From Thermoplasmatota archaeon (GTDB lineage Archaea > Thermoplasmatota > Thermoplasmata > RBG-16-68-12 > JAJISG01), in contig JAJISK010000053.1 in assembly GCA_022848785.1 (NCBI GenBank), positions 1 through 6,329 on the forward strand: a DNA stretch of 6,329 nucleotides, written 5' to 3'. Below are positions 1 through 5,849 of this stretch, piece after piece. Made by a program: the position numbers and the translations under genes. Position 1 is the first letter of the stretch. Each line of letters begins with the position of its first letter. The notes under the pieces are model-generated. The model saw only the letters and a list, made by a program, of their open reading frames with translations, had not been told where the DNA came from and did no database searches.

Positions 1-706
1 TGGCCACGGGAAACTCCGACTGCCAGATGTTGCGACCCATGTCCACGCCCGAGGCGCCCTCGGAGATCGCCGCATGGACGAGCTCGAAGGCGTCCATGTC
101 CGTCTCCAGCTTGGGGCCCCCGGCCATGACGATGGGCACGGGGCAACTTTCGACCACCTTGGAGAAGTCGTCGCAATAGTAGGTCTTCACGAAGTTGGCG
201 CCGATCTCGGCGGCCATGCGGCAGGCGAGGCTTAGATAGCGGGCGTCCCGCCTTTCCAACTCCTTCCCCACCGCGGTCACCGCGAGGACCGGAATGCCGT
301 GCTCGGTCCCCTGGTCGACGAGCTCGGCCAGATTCAGGAGCGTCTGCCGCTCGTGTGCGGTCCCCACGAAGATCGAGAGTGCCATCGCGGTGGCGTTGAT
401 GCGGAGGGCGTCCTTCACCGAAGTGGCAATCCCCTCGTCGGACAGCGCGGGCCCGACAATGCTTACCCCTCCGGAGACGCGGAGAACGATGGGGATGTCC
501 ATCCGCGGATCGATGGAACTGCGGACCACCCCCCGGGTCACCATCAGGGCATCCGCATACGGGATGAGCGGGCGAAGGGTCGACCCGGGATCCTCCAACT
601 TCCGCGTCGGGCCCAGGAAGTACCCGTGATCAGCGGCGAGCATCACGGTCCGATTGGATCCGGGTTTGATGATGCGCGCGAGGCGGTTCTCCATCCCCCA
701 GTCCAT
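1..706 (-). CDS. LsrF-like class I aldolase/thiolase (DhnA/FbaB family), 3' end cut off
   Basis: Encodes the first 235 residues of a TIM-barrel Schiff-base aldolase of the DhnA/FbaB (COG1830) group. It resembles LsrF, the 3-hydroxy-5-phosphonooxypentane-2,4-dione thiolase, more than true fructose-bisphosphate aldolase. Visible landmarks are MDWGMENRLARI at the start, ADHGYF with Asp26, VTAVGKELE near 143-151, KTYY with the expected Schiff-base lysine Lys174, GGP at 196-198, and the phosphate-binding GVDMGRNIWQS at 220-230. E. coli LsrF has the same strings (LDWGMQSRL, VTGVGKD, KTYY, GVDMGRNIFQS) but about 30 more N-terminal residues. The ATG at 706 is preceded by an in-frame stop, so the short N-terminus is real. 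Roughly 30-50 C-terminal residues lie beyond the window. No AI-2 (lsr) genes are visible, so the natural substrate is uncertain. A GGGGG run is the only ribosome-site candidate. The family call is firm; the substrate is not. Confidence 0.93.
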   Translation of the reverse strand, partial: MDWGMENRLARIIKPGSNRTVMLAADHGYFLGPTRKLEDPGSTLRPLIPYADALMVTRGVVRSSIDPRMDIPIVLRVSGGVSIVGPALSDEGIATSVKDALRINATAMALSIFVGTAHERQTLLNLAELVDQGTEHGIPVLAVTAVGKELERRDARYLSLACRMAAEIGANFVKTYYCDDFSKVVESCPVPIVMAGGPKLETDMDAFELVHAAISEGASGVDMGRNIWQSEFPVA

Positions 707-730
707 GCCTTTTACCCCCGGTTTCCATCA

Positions 731-750
731 GGAAGGGCAGGCGGCCCTCC
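731..750 (-). other. Small hairpin between the two leftmost minus-strand genes
   Basis: GGAGGGC and GCCCTTCC (minus strand, 750 to 731) can pair around a five-base loop with one bulged base. It lies in the 89-base gap between the dehydrogenase stop and the aldolase start. No T-run follows, so it does not resemble a classical terminator; it could be an mRNA processing or stability element, or chance in GC-rich DNA. Apart from this and a weak AT-rich patch (AAAGCTATTA, about 774-783), the gap shows nothing recognisable. Confidence 0.25.
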
Positions 751-795
751 AGGCATCGTGCCTAGAGCGATGGCGGTAATAGCTTTATCGGAGCC

Positions 796-1815
796 TCAGG
801 GCGTGACGACGACCTTCAGGGCCTCCGCCTTCTCCGCAAGGGCCAGGCCCTTCGTGATCTCGGACAGCCCGACTCGATGGGTCACGAGGGAGGCCACCTC
901 GATGGCGCCCTCGGCGAGCATCTCAACGGCCCGCAGGGTCTCGCGCTCGGTCGCCGCGTTGCTGCTGATGAGGGAGAGTTCCCGGGTGAGGAGCCGGCTC
1001 ATCTCGGGAAGGGAAGCGCCCACTTCAGGAATGCCAAGAAGGCCCACGGTCCCCCCGTCGCGGGTGTTGTCGAGAGCCTGGAGGAGCGCCTGAGGGCTGC
1101 TCGACGCGACCACGGCGAGGTCGACGCCCCGGCCCTCCGATTCCTCCCTCACGGCCCTGCCGAGTTCGCCCTCGCGGGGATCCACGGTTCGGGCACCGAG
1201 CCGCTTCGCGTGCCGCGAACGGTATGGGGAGACCTCGCTGACCAGCACGCTCCCTGCGCCATAAAAGGGGAGAAGCTGCAGGGTCAAGAGTCCCATCGGC
1301 CCGGCTCCTGAAACGAGCATCGTCCCGCCTTCGGGCACTCGGAAGCGATCCAAGGCTCGGATGCAGCAGGCCAGGGGCTCGATGAACGTGCCCTCCTCGA
1401 AGGACAGGGGAGGCGGAAGGGGGAGGACGCCGCCCTTCTCCACGTTCCAAGCGGGCACGCGGAAGGTCTCGGAAAATCCCCCGGGTTCGAGGTTCCGCCT
1501 CCGGTAGTCCGCGCACATGGTCTCGCTGCCCGCCCGGCAGTACGCACACGCGTAGCAGGGAACGTGATGGTGCGGGAACACCCGGTCCCCTTCCTGGATG
1601 GCTTCGACGCCCTTTCCCACCTCGCGAACGACCCCCACGGCCTCATGGCCGAGAACCGGTGGGGCTGCGGTGTAGCCTCCGCGAATCTTCTCCAGGTCGG
1701 AGCCACACACCCCGCAAGCCCGCATGTCCACGAGAAGATCCCCACCCCGCAGCGTGGGCTCGGGGAGATCCTTGATGACTACCTGTCCGCGGGAGTCAAG
1801 AAGGACAGACCGCAC
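796..1815 (-). CDS. Zinc-dependent medium-chain dehydrogenase (sorbitol/threonine dehydrogenase type)
   Basis: A 339-residue NAD(P)-dependent alcohol/polyol dehydrogenase of the Tdh/GutB (COG1063) group. The catalytic zinc ligands are present: Cys37 in CGVCGSD, His57-Glu58 in GHE, and Glu146 in FIEPLACC. The structural zinc lobe is intact as Cys87, 90, 93 and 101 (C-x2-C-x2-C-x7-C). The Rossmann motif GAGPMG is at 170-175, and Glu194 at the end of the second strand favours NAD over NADP. Start choice: the frame is open back to a TTG at 1893, with further TTGs at 1851 and 1830 and no ATG. The GTG at 1815 is preferred because it puts the catalytic cysteine at residue 37 (38 in E. coli Tdh) and gives a family-typical 14-residue lead before KDLPEP. 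TTG at 1830 is the main alternative. The downstream LsrF-like gene, 89 bases away on the same strand, suggests a shared role in sugar or polyol metabolism; this is inference. The substrate cannot be read from sequence. Confidence 0.93.
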   Translation of the reverse strand: MRSVLLDSRGQVVIKDLPEPTLRGGDLLVDMRACGVCGSDLEKIRGGYTAAPPVLGHEAVGVVREVGKGVEAIQEGDRVFPHHHVPCYACAYCRAGSETMCADYRRRNLEPGGFSETFRVPAWNVEKGGVLPLPPPLSFEEGTFIEPLACCIRALDRFRVPEGGTMLVSGAGPMGLLTLQLLPFYGAGSVLVSEVSPYRSRHAKRLGARTVDPREGELGRAVREESEGRGVDLAVVASSSPQALLQALDNTRDGGTVGLLGIPEVGASLPEMSRLLTRELSLISSNAATERETLRAVEMLAEGAIEVASLVTHRVGLSEITKGLALAEKAEALKVVVTP

Positions 1816-1838
1816 GACGGCTTTCAGCAAGGGCCGTG

Positions 1839-1846
1839 TATTTGAA
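1839..1846 (-). promoter_or_regulatory. Weak TATA-like element, dehydrogenase gene
   Basis: On the minus strand this reads TTCAAATA, an AT-rich patch centred about 26 bases before the GTG at 1815. That is the spacing expected for a leaderless archaeal transcript starting at or next to the start codon, and it fits the absence of any Shine-Dalgarno sequence there. The match to a TATA box is poor and could be chance. Confidence 0.25.
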
Positions 1847-1880
1847 CGCAATGGATTCGAATAAGGGCGGTTGCATTCGA
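1842..1880. repeat. Imperfect inverted repeat upstream of the dehydrogenase gene
   Basis: TTGAACGCAA (1842-1851) and TTGCATTCGA (1871-1880) are inverted copies matching at 8 of 10 positions around a 19-base spacer. A perfect palindrome, ATTCGAAT, lies inside at 1855-1862, so TTCGA-like words occur repeatedly. The position beside the start of the minus-strand dehydrogenase would suit a transcription-factor operator, but no regulator is identified and chance cannot be excluded. Confidence 0.25.
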
Positions 1881-1904
1881 TCTCTGGAGACAAGATGTCC
1901 TAAA

Positions 1905-1925
1905 TAGCATTATATAGAAGTGCTA
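1905..1925. repeat. Inverted repeat bracketing the cdc48 TATA box (candidate operator)
   Basis: TAGCA at 1905-1909 and TGCTA at 1921-1925 form a perfect five-base inverted repeat whose centre (1915) falls within the TATA box. Half-site centres are 16 bases apart, about one and a half helical turns. A protein bound here would block TBP/TFB access, as heat-shock repressors do in other archaea. The right arm continues as GCTAAC, containing the CTAAC half-site of the A. fulgidus HSR1 operator, but the matching GTTAG at N5 spacing is absent. Short arms make this tentative. Confidence 0.3.
1910..1917 (+). promoter_or_regulatory. TATA box of the cdc48-hsp20 operon
   Basis: TTATATAG stands out in an otherwise GC-rich window. 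With usual archaeal spacing (box centre about 26 bases upstream) transcription would start near 1940, leaving a leader of about 28 bases that carries a GGAG ribosome site. The AT-rich flank TAAATAGCA just upstream could serve as the BRE, which points the promoter to the right. Read leftward, the box would start transcripts near 1888, which also argues against the far-upstream TTG (1893) as the dehydrogenase start. Confidence 0.65.
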
Positions 1926-1955
1926 ACATAGATAAGTCAACCCGTTTCCTCCCCC

Positions 1956-1959
1956 GGAG
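1956..1959 (+). promoter_or_regulatory. Ribosome binding site of cdc48
   Basis: GGAG ends 8 bases before the ATG at 1968 but only 2 bases before the in-frame TTG at 1962. The spacing decides the start in favour of the ATG. Confidence 0.6.
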
Positions 1960-1967
1960 CGTTGGCT

Positions 1968-4151
1968 ATGACCGAGAAGGTACTCCGTGTAACCGAAGCA
2001 AAGACCAAGGACGTGGGCCGCGGAATCGCTCGCCTGGATCCCGCGGTGATGAAGGCACTCGACCTGACGGCGGGCGACATCATCGCCATCGAGGGCAAGA
2101 AACGGACCGCGGCGGTTTGTTGGCCCGGCTATCCTGAAGACGAGAACCGCGGCGTGATTCGCATCGACGGCACCATGCGCCGCAACGCGGGTGCCGGCAT
2201 CGACGAGAAGGTCGGAATCCGAAAGATCGTCGCCAAGCCGGCCACGAAGGTGACGCTCGCGCCCACGGAACCGCTGCGCATTACCGGAGGCGAGACGTAC
2301 CTGGCGCAGTACCTCGAAGGCCGCGTCCTCACCCGCGGCGACTACCTGGAGATCAACATCATGGGGCGAAGGCTGGACCTCGTGGCCACCGCCCTCGCAC
2401 CCGCCGCGGATGCCTTGGTCATCCAACGGGGCACCCGGGTCGCCATTAGCGAGAAGCCCGCGCCCGAGGAACTCCAGATCCCCCGTGTCACCTACGAGGA
2501 CATCGGCGGCCTCCATGAGGAGGTCAAGAAGGTCCGCGAGATGATTGAGCTCCCCCTCCGCCACCCCGAAATCTTCGAACGACTGGGGGTGGAGGCACCC
2601 AAGGGCGTTCTCCTGCGCGGACCTCCGGGGACGGGGAAGACCCTCCTCGCTCGCGCGGTTGCCAGCGAGACGAACGCCTCCTTTTTCTCCATCTCGGGCC
2701 CGGAGATCATGTCCAAGTACTATGGCCAGAGCGAGGAGAACCTTCGGGACATCTTCGACCAGGCAGAGGAGAGCGCCCCCAGCATCGTGTTCATCGACGA
2801 GCTTGACTCCATCGCCCCAAAGCGGGACGAGGTCGTGGGGGAGGTGGAACGGCGGGTCGTTGCCCAGCTTCTCTCCCTCATGGACGGGATGCGGACCCGC
2901 GGCAAGGTCGTGGTCATCGGAGCGACGAACCGACCCGACGCCCTGGATCCTGCCCTTCGCCGCCCGGGTCGCTTCGACCGCGAGATCGAAATCGGAATCC
3001 CGGACCGGGAGGGCCGGCTGGAGATCCTCGAAATCCACACCCGGGGGATGCCCCTGGCCGAGGACGTGAACCTGGAGCAGATGGCCAATCTCACCCACGG
3101 TTACGTGGGGGCGGACCTGGCATCTCTGAGCAAGGAGTCCGCCATCCGCGCCCTCCGAAAGGTGCTCCCCGACATCGACCTGGAGGCCCCGGAGATTCCC
3201 CTGGAAATCCTGAATCGGCTGACGGTCACCGCCGAGGACTTCATGCAGGCCTTCCGGGAGATGGAGCCCTCCAGTCTGCGGGAGGTTTTCATCGAGAAGC
3301 CGGACGTGTCCTGGGAGGACATCGGCGGCCTCGAGGAGGCAAAGCAGGAGCTCCAGGAGACCGTGGAGTGGCCCCTCAAGTACGGACCGGTATTCGATCA
3401 GGCGGGGGCCGAACCTCCCAAGGGCGTCCTCCTCTACGGCCCCCCGGGGACGGGAAAGACGCTCCTCGCCAAGGCCGTCGCCACCGAGGCCGAGGCCAAC
3501 TTCATCAGCGTCCGCGGTCCCGAGTTCCTGTCCAAGTGGGTGGGCGAGAGCGAGCGAGCCGTCCGAGAGACCTTTCGGAAGGCCAAGCAGGCCGCCCCGG
3601 CGGTCATCTTCTTTGACGAAATTGACGCCATCACGCCTGCCCGGGGGGGGACGATGGACAACCGGGTCACGGAGCGGGTCATCTCGCAGATGCTCGTCGA
3701 GCTCGACGGGTTGGATGAGCTGCACAACGTCACCGTCATCGCCGCAAGCAACCGACCCGACATGTTGGACCCGGCCCTACTGCGACCCGGTCGATTTGAC
3801 CGACTCATCCACGTGCCTCCGCCCACCTTGGAGGCTCGCGTGAAGATCCTCAAGATTCACACGCACGACAAACCCCTCGCCGAGGATGTCGATTTGGAGG
3901 ACCTAGCCAAGCGGACCGAGGACTTCACCGGGGCTGACATCAAGGCCCTGGCCAACGAGGCCTCCATGCTGGCCATCCGGGAGTACATCCTGGGCGGTGG
4001 CTCGCTCGAGGATGAGGCTGTGAAAGAGCTGGAGCTCACCGAACACCACTTCGACGAGGCCCTGGTCAAGGTCCAACCCAAACGGCGGGGAGAGTTTGAG
4101 AAATACGCGGAGATCTCGCGGAAGTTTGGAACTGGAATCGAGGTGGCATAG
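1968..4151 (+). CDS. cdc48: CDC48/VAT-type AAA+ ATPase (protein unfoldase)
   Basis: A 727-residue archaeal homologue of p97/VCP and Thermoplasma VAT: a cytosolic hexameric unfoldase that threads substrates through its pore using ATP. The N-domain comes first: double-psi barrel about 1-90 ([23 protein letters not shown]), then the second subdomain to about 170. D1 begins near DIGGL (178): Walker A GPPGTGKT 218-225, pore loop SKYYGQ, Walker [11 protein letters not shown] 273-282 with catalytic Glu278, sensor Asn321, arginine fingers Arg332 and Arg335. D2 begins near the second DIGGL (451): Walker A 491-498, pore loop SKWVGESE, Walker [11 protein letters not shown] 546-555 with Glu551, Asn595, Arg606 and Arg609. 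Both rings therefore look active. Length matches VAT (about 745). The protein ends in Glu-Val-Ala, without the hydrophobic-Tyr-X tail used to dock on 20S proteasomes. The ATG is chosen over TTG 1962 by ribosome-site spacing. It is translationally coupled to hsp20, probably as a stress operon. Confidence 0.98.
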   Translation: MTEKVLRVTEAKTKDVGRGIARLDPAVMKALDLTAGDIIAIEGKKRTAAVCWPGYPEDENRGVIRIDGTMRRNAGAGIDEKVGIRKIVAKPATKVTLAPTEPLRITGGETYLAQYLEGRVLTRGDYLEINIMGRRLDLVATALAPAADALVIQRGTRVAISEKPAPEELQIPRVTYEDIGGLHEEVKKVREMIELPLRHPEIFERLGVEAPKGVLLRGPPGTGKTLLARAVASETNASFFSISGPEIMSKYYGQSEENLRDIFDQAEESAPSIVFIDELDSIAPKRDEVVGEVERRVVAQLLSLMDGMRTRGKVVVIGATNRPDALDPALRRPGRFDREIEIGIPDREGRLEILEIHTRGMPLAEDVNLEQMANLTHGYVGADLASLSKESAIRALRKVLPDIDLEAPEIPLEILNRLTVTAEDFMQAFREMEPSSLREVFIEKPDVSWEDIGGLEEAKQELQETVEWPLKYGPVFDQAGAEPPKGVLLYGPPGTGKTLLAKAVATEAEANFISVRGPEFLSKWVGESERAVRETFRKAKQAAPAVIFFDEIDAITPARGGTMDNRVTERVISQMLVELDGLDELHNVTVIAASNRPDMLDPALLRPGRFDRLIHVPPPTLEARVKILKIHTHDKPLAEDVDLEDLAKRTEDFTGADIKALANEASMLAIREYILGGGSLEDEAVKELELTEHHFDEALVKVQPKRRGEFEKYAEISRKFGTGIEVA
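4140..4146 (+). promoter_or_regulatory. Ribosome binding site of hsp20, inside the end of cdc48
   Basis: GAGGTGG lies within the last codons of cdc48, with GAGG ending 8 bases before the hsp20 ATG at 4152. The cdc48 stop (TAG, 4149-4151) sits between site and start, which favours translational coupling of the two genes. Confidence 0.7.
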
Positions 4152-4667
4152 ATGGGAGAGAAAGAGAAAAGACGCTGGCCTTTCGACGACGACGACTTCT
4201 GGGACTACTTTGGGGACGCCTTCGACGATATGCGGGAGCGCATGGAGCGGATCATGTCCCACTCCTTCGACGACTTGACCGAGGGAAAACCGTTCGTATG
4301 GGGTTACTCCTTCCGGGTGGGTCCCGACGGACGGCCCACGTTCCGCCAGTTCGGCGACACGAACATGCTGCGACCCTGGAAGGAGGAGACGGGCCGAGAG
4401 CCCCTGACCGACGTGATGGATCACGGGGACTCCGTCTCCGTGACCGTGGAGCTGCCCGGGGTCGACAAGGACGAGATTGACCTTCGGACGACATCGGACC
4501 GACTGACGATCCGGGTCGATAGCTCCGAACGGCCCTACTACAAAGAGGTCAACCTCGAGACCCCCGTGGACCCGAGGTCCGTTCAAGCGACCTACAAGAA
4601 CGGCGTCTTGGACATCAGACTGAAGAAGACCGGGAAGGACGCGGGCGAGCCCGTCGACATCGAATAG
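4152..4667 (+). CDS. hsp20: Hsp20/alpha-crystallin small heat-shock protein
   Basis: A 171-residue ATP-independent holdase that keeps unfolding proteins soluble. The N-terminal arm is rich in Asp, Phe and Trp (PFDDDDFWDYFGDAFDDMRE), followed by the archaeal-type segment YSFRVGPDGRPTFRQFGDT near 52-70. The alpha-crystallin domain covers about 83-160: EPLTDVMDHGDSVSVTVELPGVDKDEI, then RLTIRV, a short linker RPYYKEVNL, and the signature ATYKNGVLDIRLKK near 145-158. The C-terminus ends VDIE, which fits the IxI/V-type motif that anchors subunits into larger oligomers. The ATG directly abuts the cdc48 stop codon with no gap, so co-transcription is near certain. A. fulgidus has the same order (AF1297 cdc48, AF1296 hsp20) in a heat-inducible operon. 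There is no separate promoter in the junction. Confidence 0.97.
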   Translation: MGEKEKRRWPFDDDDFWDYFGDAFDDMRERMERIMSHSFDDLTEGKPFVWGYSFRVGPDGRPTFRQFGDTNMLRPWKEETGREPLTDVMDHGDSVSVTVELPGVDKDEIDLRTTSDRLTIRVDSSERPYYKEVNLETPVDPRSVQATYKNGVLDIRLKKTGKDAGEPVDIE

Positions 4668-4668
4668 G

Positions 4669-5697
4669 CTAGGGTCGCAACAGGATCTTCCCGAACTGGT
4701 CGCCTCGCTCCAACCGCTCCTGGGCCTCCCGGGCCTGCTCGAGGGGGAAGGTTCGGTCGATGACCGGCTCCAGCTTCCCCTCCCAGATCAGCTTCATTAC
4801 CTCCCGCAATTCCGCCCGGTTGGACATGGTCGAGCCCAGAATCTGGAGCTGGCGCCAGAAGATGTAGCGGATGTCCGTCTCACCGAGGGGACCCGTCGTG
4901 GCTCCGCACGTCACCAGCCGACCGTTCTTCCCGAGGGCGCCGATGCTTTGCTTCCAAGTCGCCTGGCCTACGGAATCCACCACCACGTCCACGCCTCTCT
5001 TCCCCGAGAGCTCCCAGGCCACTCGCTCGAAGGGCTCTTCGGTGTAGTTAATCACCTCGTCCGCCCCGAGTTGGCGGGCCCGATCCAACTTCTCTTGCGT
5101 GCTCGACGTGGCAATCACTCGCGCCCCGGCGTGTTTCGCGATCTGGATGGCCGCGCTCGAGACCCCGCCGCCGGCCCCGAGGACGAGGACCAGTTCCCCG
5201 GGCTGGACGGCAGCCCGGGTCATGAGAAGCCGCCAGGCGGTCATGAAGGTCGTCGGAGCGGCCGCCGATGGCTCCAAAGGGACCCCGTCCGGCAAGGGCA
5301 ACAGGTTCTCCCCGGGCACCTTCACCAGCTCGGCGTAGGTGCCGTCCACGTGTTCGCCCAGGATCTGGTACTCCACGCACAGGACCTCGTCCCCCCGGCG
5401 ACAGGCGTCACAGGTCCCGCAGGTGAGGCTCGGATCGATGACCACCCGTTCCCCCACGGCGGCCGTCTTGACCTCCTTGCCCACGGCCTCCACCACCCCT
5501 GCGCCATCGGCGCCGAGGATGTGCGGGAACTTGAGGCGGAGGCCGGGCCATCCCTCCCGGACGAACACGTCAACGCGATTGAGCGCGGAGGCCTGAAGGC
5601 GTACGAGGGCCTCGTCGTCGGCAATCTCGGGGTCGGGTAGGTCCCGGTAGTCCAGGACCTCAGGTCCGCCGTGCCGGTCGATGGCGACGGCTTTCAC
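4669..5697 (-). CDS. Zinc-binding MDR dehydrogenase, quinone-oxidoreductase-like
   Basis: A 342-residue NAD(P)H-dependent medium-chain dehydrogenase/reductase of the Qor/AdhP-like type. The structural zinc lobe is intact: Cys93, 96, 99 and 107 (CGTCDACRRGDEVLC). The catalytic zinc ligands are not: Asn40 and Asp43 (SALNRVD) stand where alcohol dehydrogenases have the cysteine motif, and GADGAG (62-67) replaces the GHE motif. This mix is typical of Qor-like members that reduce enones, enoyl-CoA or quinones without catalytic zinc. The nucleotide site is GAGGGV at 174-179; the Ser-Ser and Lys in ATSSTQEK favour NADPH. The reading frame extends upstream to 5856, but the first 53 codons show no family similarity; VKAVAIDRHGGPEVL marks a GTG start at 5697. 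There is no strong ribosome site, so the transcript may be leaderless. Its stop (TAG, 4671-4669) is one base from the hsp20 stop. The substrate is unknown. Confidence 0.93.
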   Translation of the reverse strand: MKAVAIDRHGGPEVLDYRDLPDPEIADDEALVRLQASALNRVDVFVREGWPGLRLKFPHILGADGAGVVEAVGKEVKTAAVGERVVIDPSLTCGTCDACRRGDEVLCVEYQILGEHVDGTYAELVKVPGENLLPLPDGVPLEPSAAAPTTFMTAWRLLMTRAAVQPGELVLVLGAGGGVSSAAIQIAKHAGARVIATSSTQEKLDRARQLGADEVINYTEEPFERVAWELSGKRGVDVVVDSVGQATWKQSIGALGKNGRLVTCGATTGPLGETDIRYIFWRQLQILGSTMSNRAELREVMKLIWEGKLEPVIDRTFPLEQAREAQERLERGDQFGKILLRP

Positions 5698-5718
5698 GTC
5701 TCGTCCATCGGCTGCTCC

Positions 5719-5724
5719 ATTAAC
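5719..5724 (-). promoter_or_regulatory. TATA-like element for a leaderless dehydrogenase transcript
   Basis: The minus strand reads GTTAAT, preceded by the purine run GGAAAAGG that could act as a BRE. Its centre is about 25 bases from the GTG at 5697, so transcription would start at or next to the start codon. This suits the lack of a Shine-Dalgarno sequence, but the TATA match is only moderate. Confidence 0.35.
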
Positions 5725-5799
5725 CCTTTTCCGGGTCTCGTCTCTGAGGCATGGGGTCGTTCCTGCCGGACGATCGTGACCCTCCCGAAATCCTGCCGC

Positions 5800-5813
5800 T
5801 AACCTACCGGTTA
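5800..5813. repeat. Short inverted repeat in the divergent promoter region (candidate operator)
   Basis: TAACC (5800-5804) and GGTTA (5809-5813) form a perfect five-base inverted repeat around a four-base spacer. The right arm merges into TTAAGTAA (5811-5818), the most TATA-like sequence before the hydrolase gene; its predicted start of transcription, near 5841, falls on the ribosome site, so it is a poor promoter candidate unless spacing is unusual. The rest of the 152-base gap shows nothing else recognisable. Confidence 0.25.
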
Positions 5814-5838
5814 AGTAAGCCCCGGCACCTCGAACCAT

Positions 5839-5845
5839 GAGGTGA
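5839..5845 (+). promoter_or_regulatory. Strong ribosome binding site that decides the hydrolase start
   Basis: GAGGTGA is a seven-base match to the complement of the archaeal 16S rRNA 3' end. GAGG ends 7 bases before the ACG at 5850, normal spacing for a start codon there. The first in-frame ATG (5880) would be about 37 bases away from GAGG, too far for this site to serve it. Confidence 0.65.
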
Positions 5846-5849
5846 GAAC

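Noticed and set aside
299..1093. A 264-codon plus-strand frame across the aldolase and dehydrogenase genes
   Set aside because: It crosses the intergenic gap and overlaps two clear minus-strand genes; the translation is Arg/Pro/Ser-rich and matches no known fold.
1923..1937. A complete HSR1 operator (CTAAC-N5-GTTAG)
   Set aside because: Only the CTAAC half is present; the bases at the second half-site read TAAGT.
1923..3725. A 600-codon open frame on the minus strand, antisense to cdc48
   Set aside because: It mirrors the codon positions of the strongly conserved cdc48 gene in GC-rich DNA, its translation shows no domain, and it has low-complexity Leu/Gly/Asp/Arg content typical of shadow frames.
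3903..4586. Minus-strand frame opposite the cdc48-hsp20 junction
   Set aside because: It is antisense to two well-supported genes and has no recognisable protein features.
4948..5640. A 230-codon plus-strand frame opposite the second dehydrogenase
   Set aside because: His/Gly/Pro-rich shadow of a conserved MDR gene, with no domain and no separate promoter.
5837..5845. Two-codon open frame ATG-AGG-TGA before the hydrolase gene
   Set aside because: It coincides with the ribosome binding site itself and is too short to carry weight; most likely chance.
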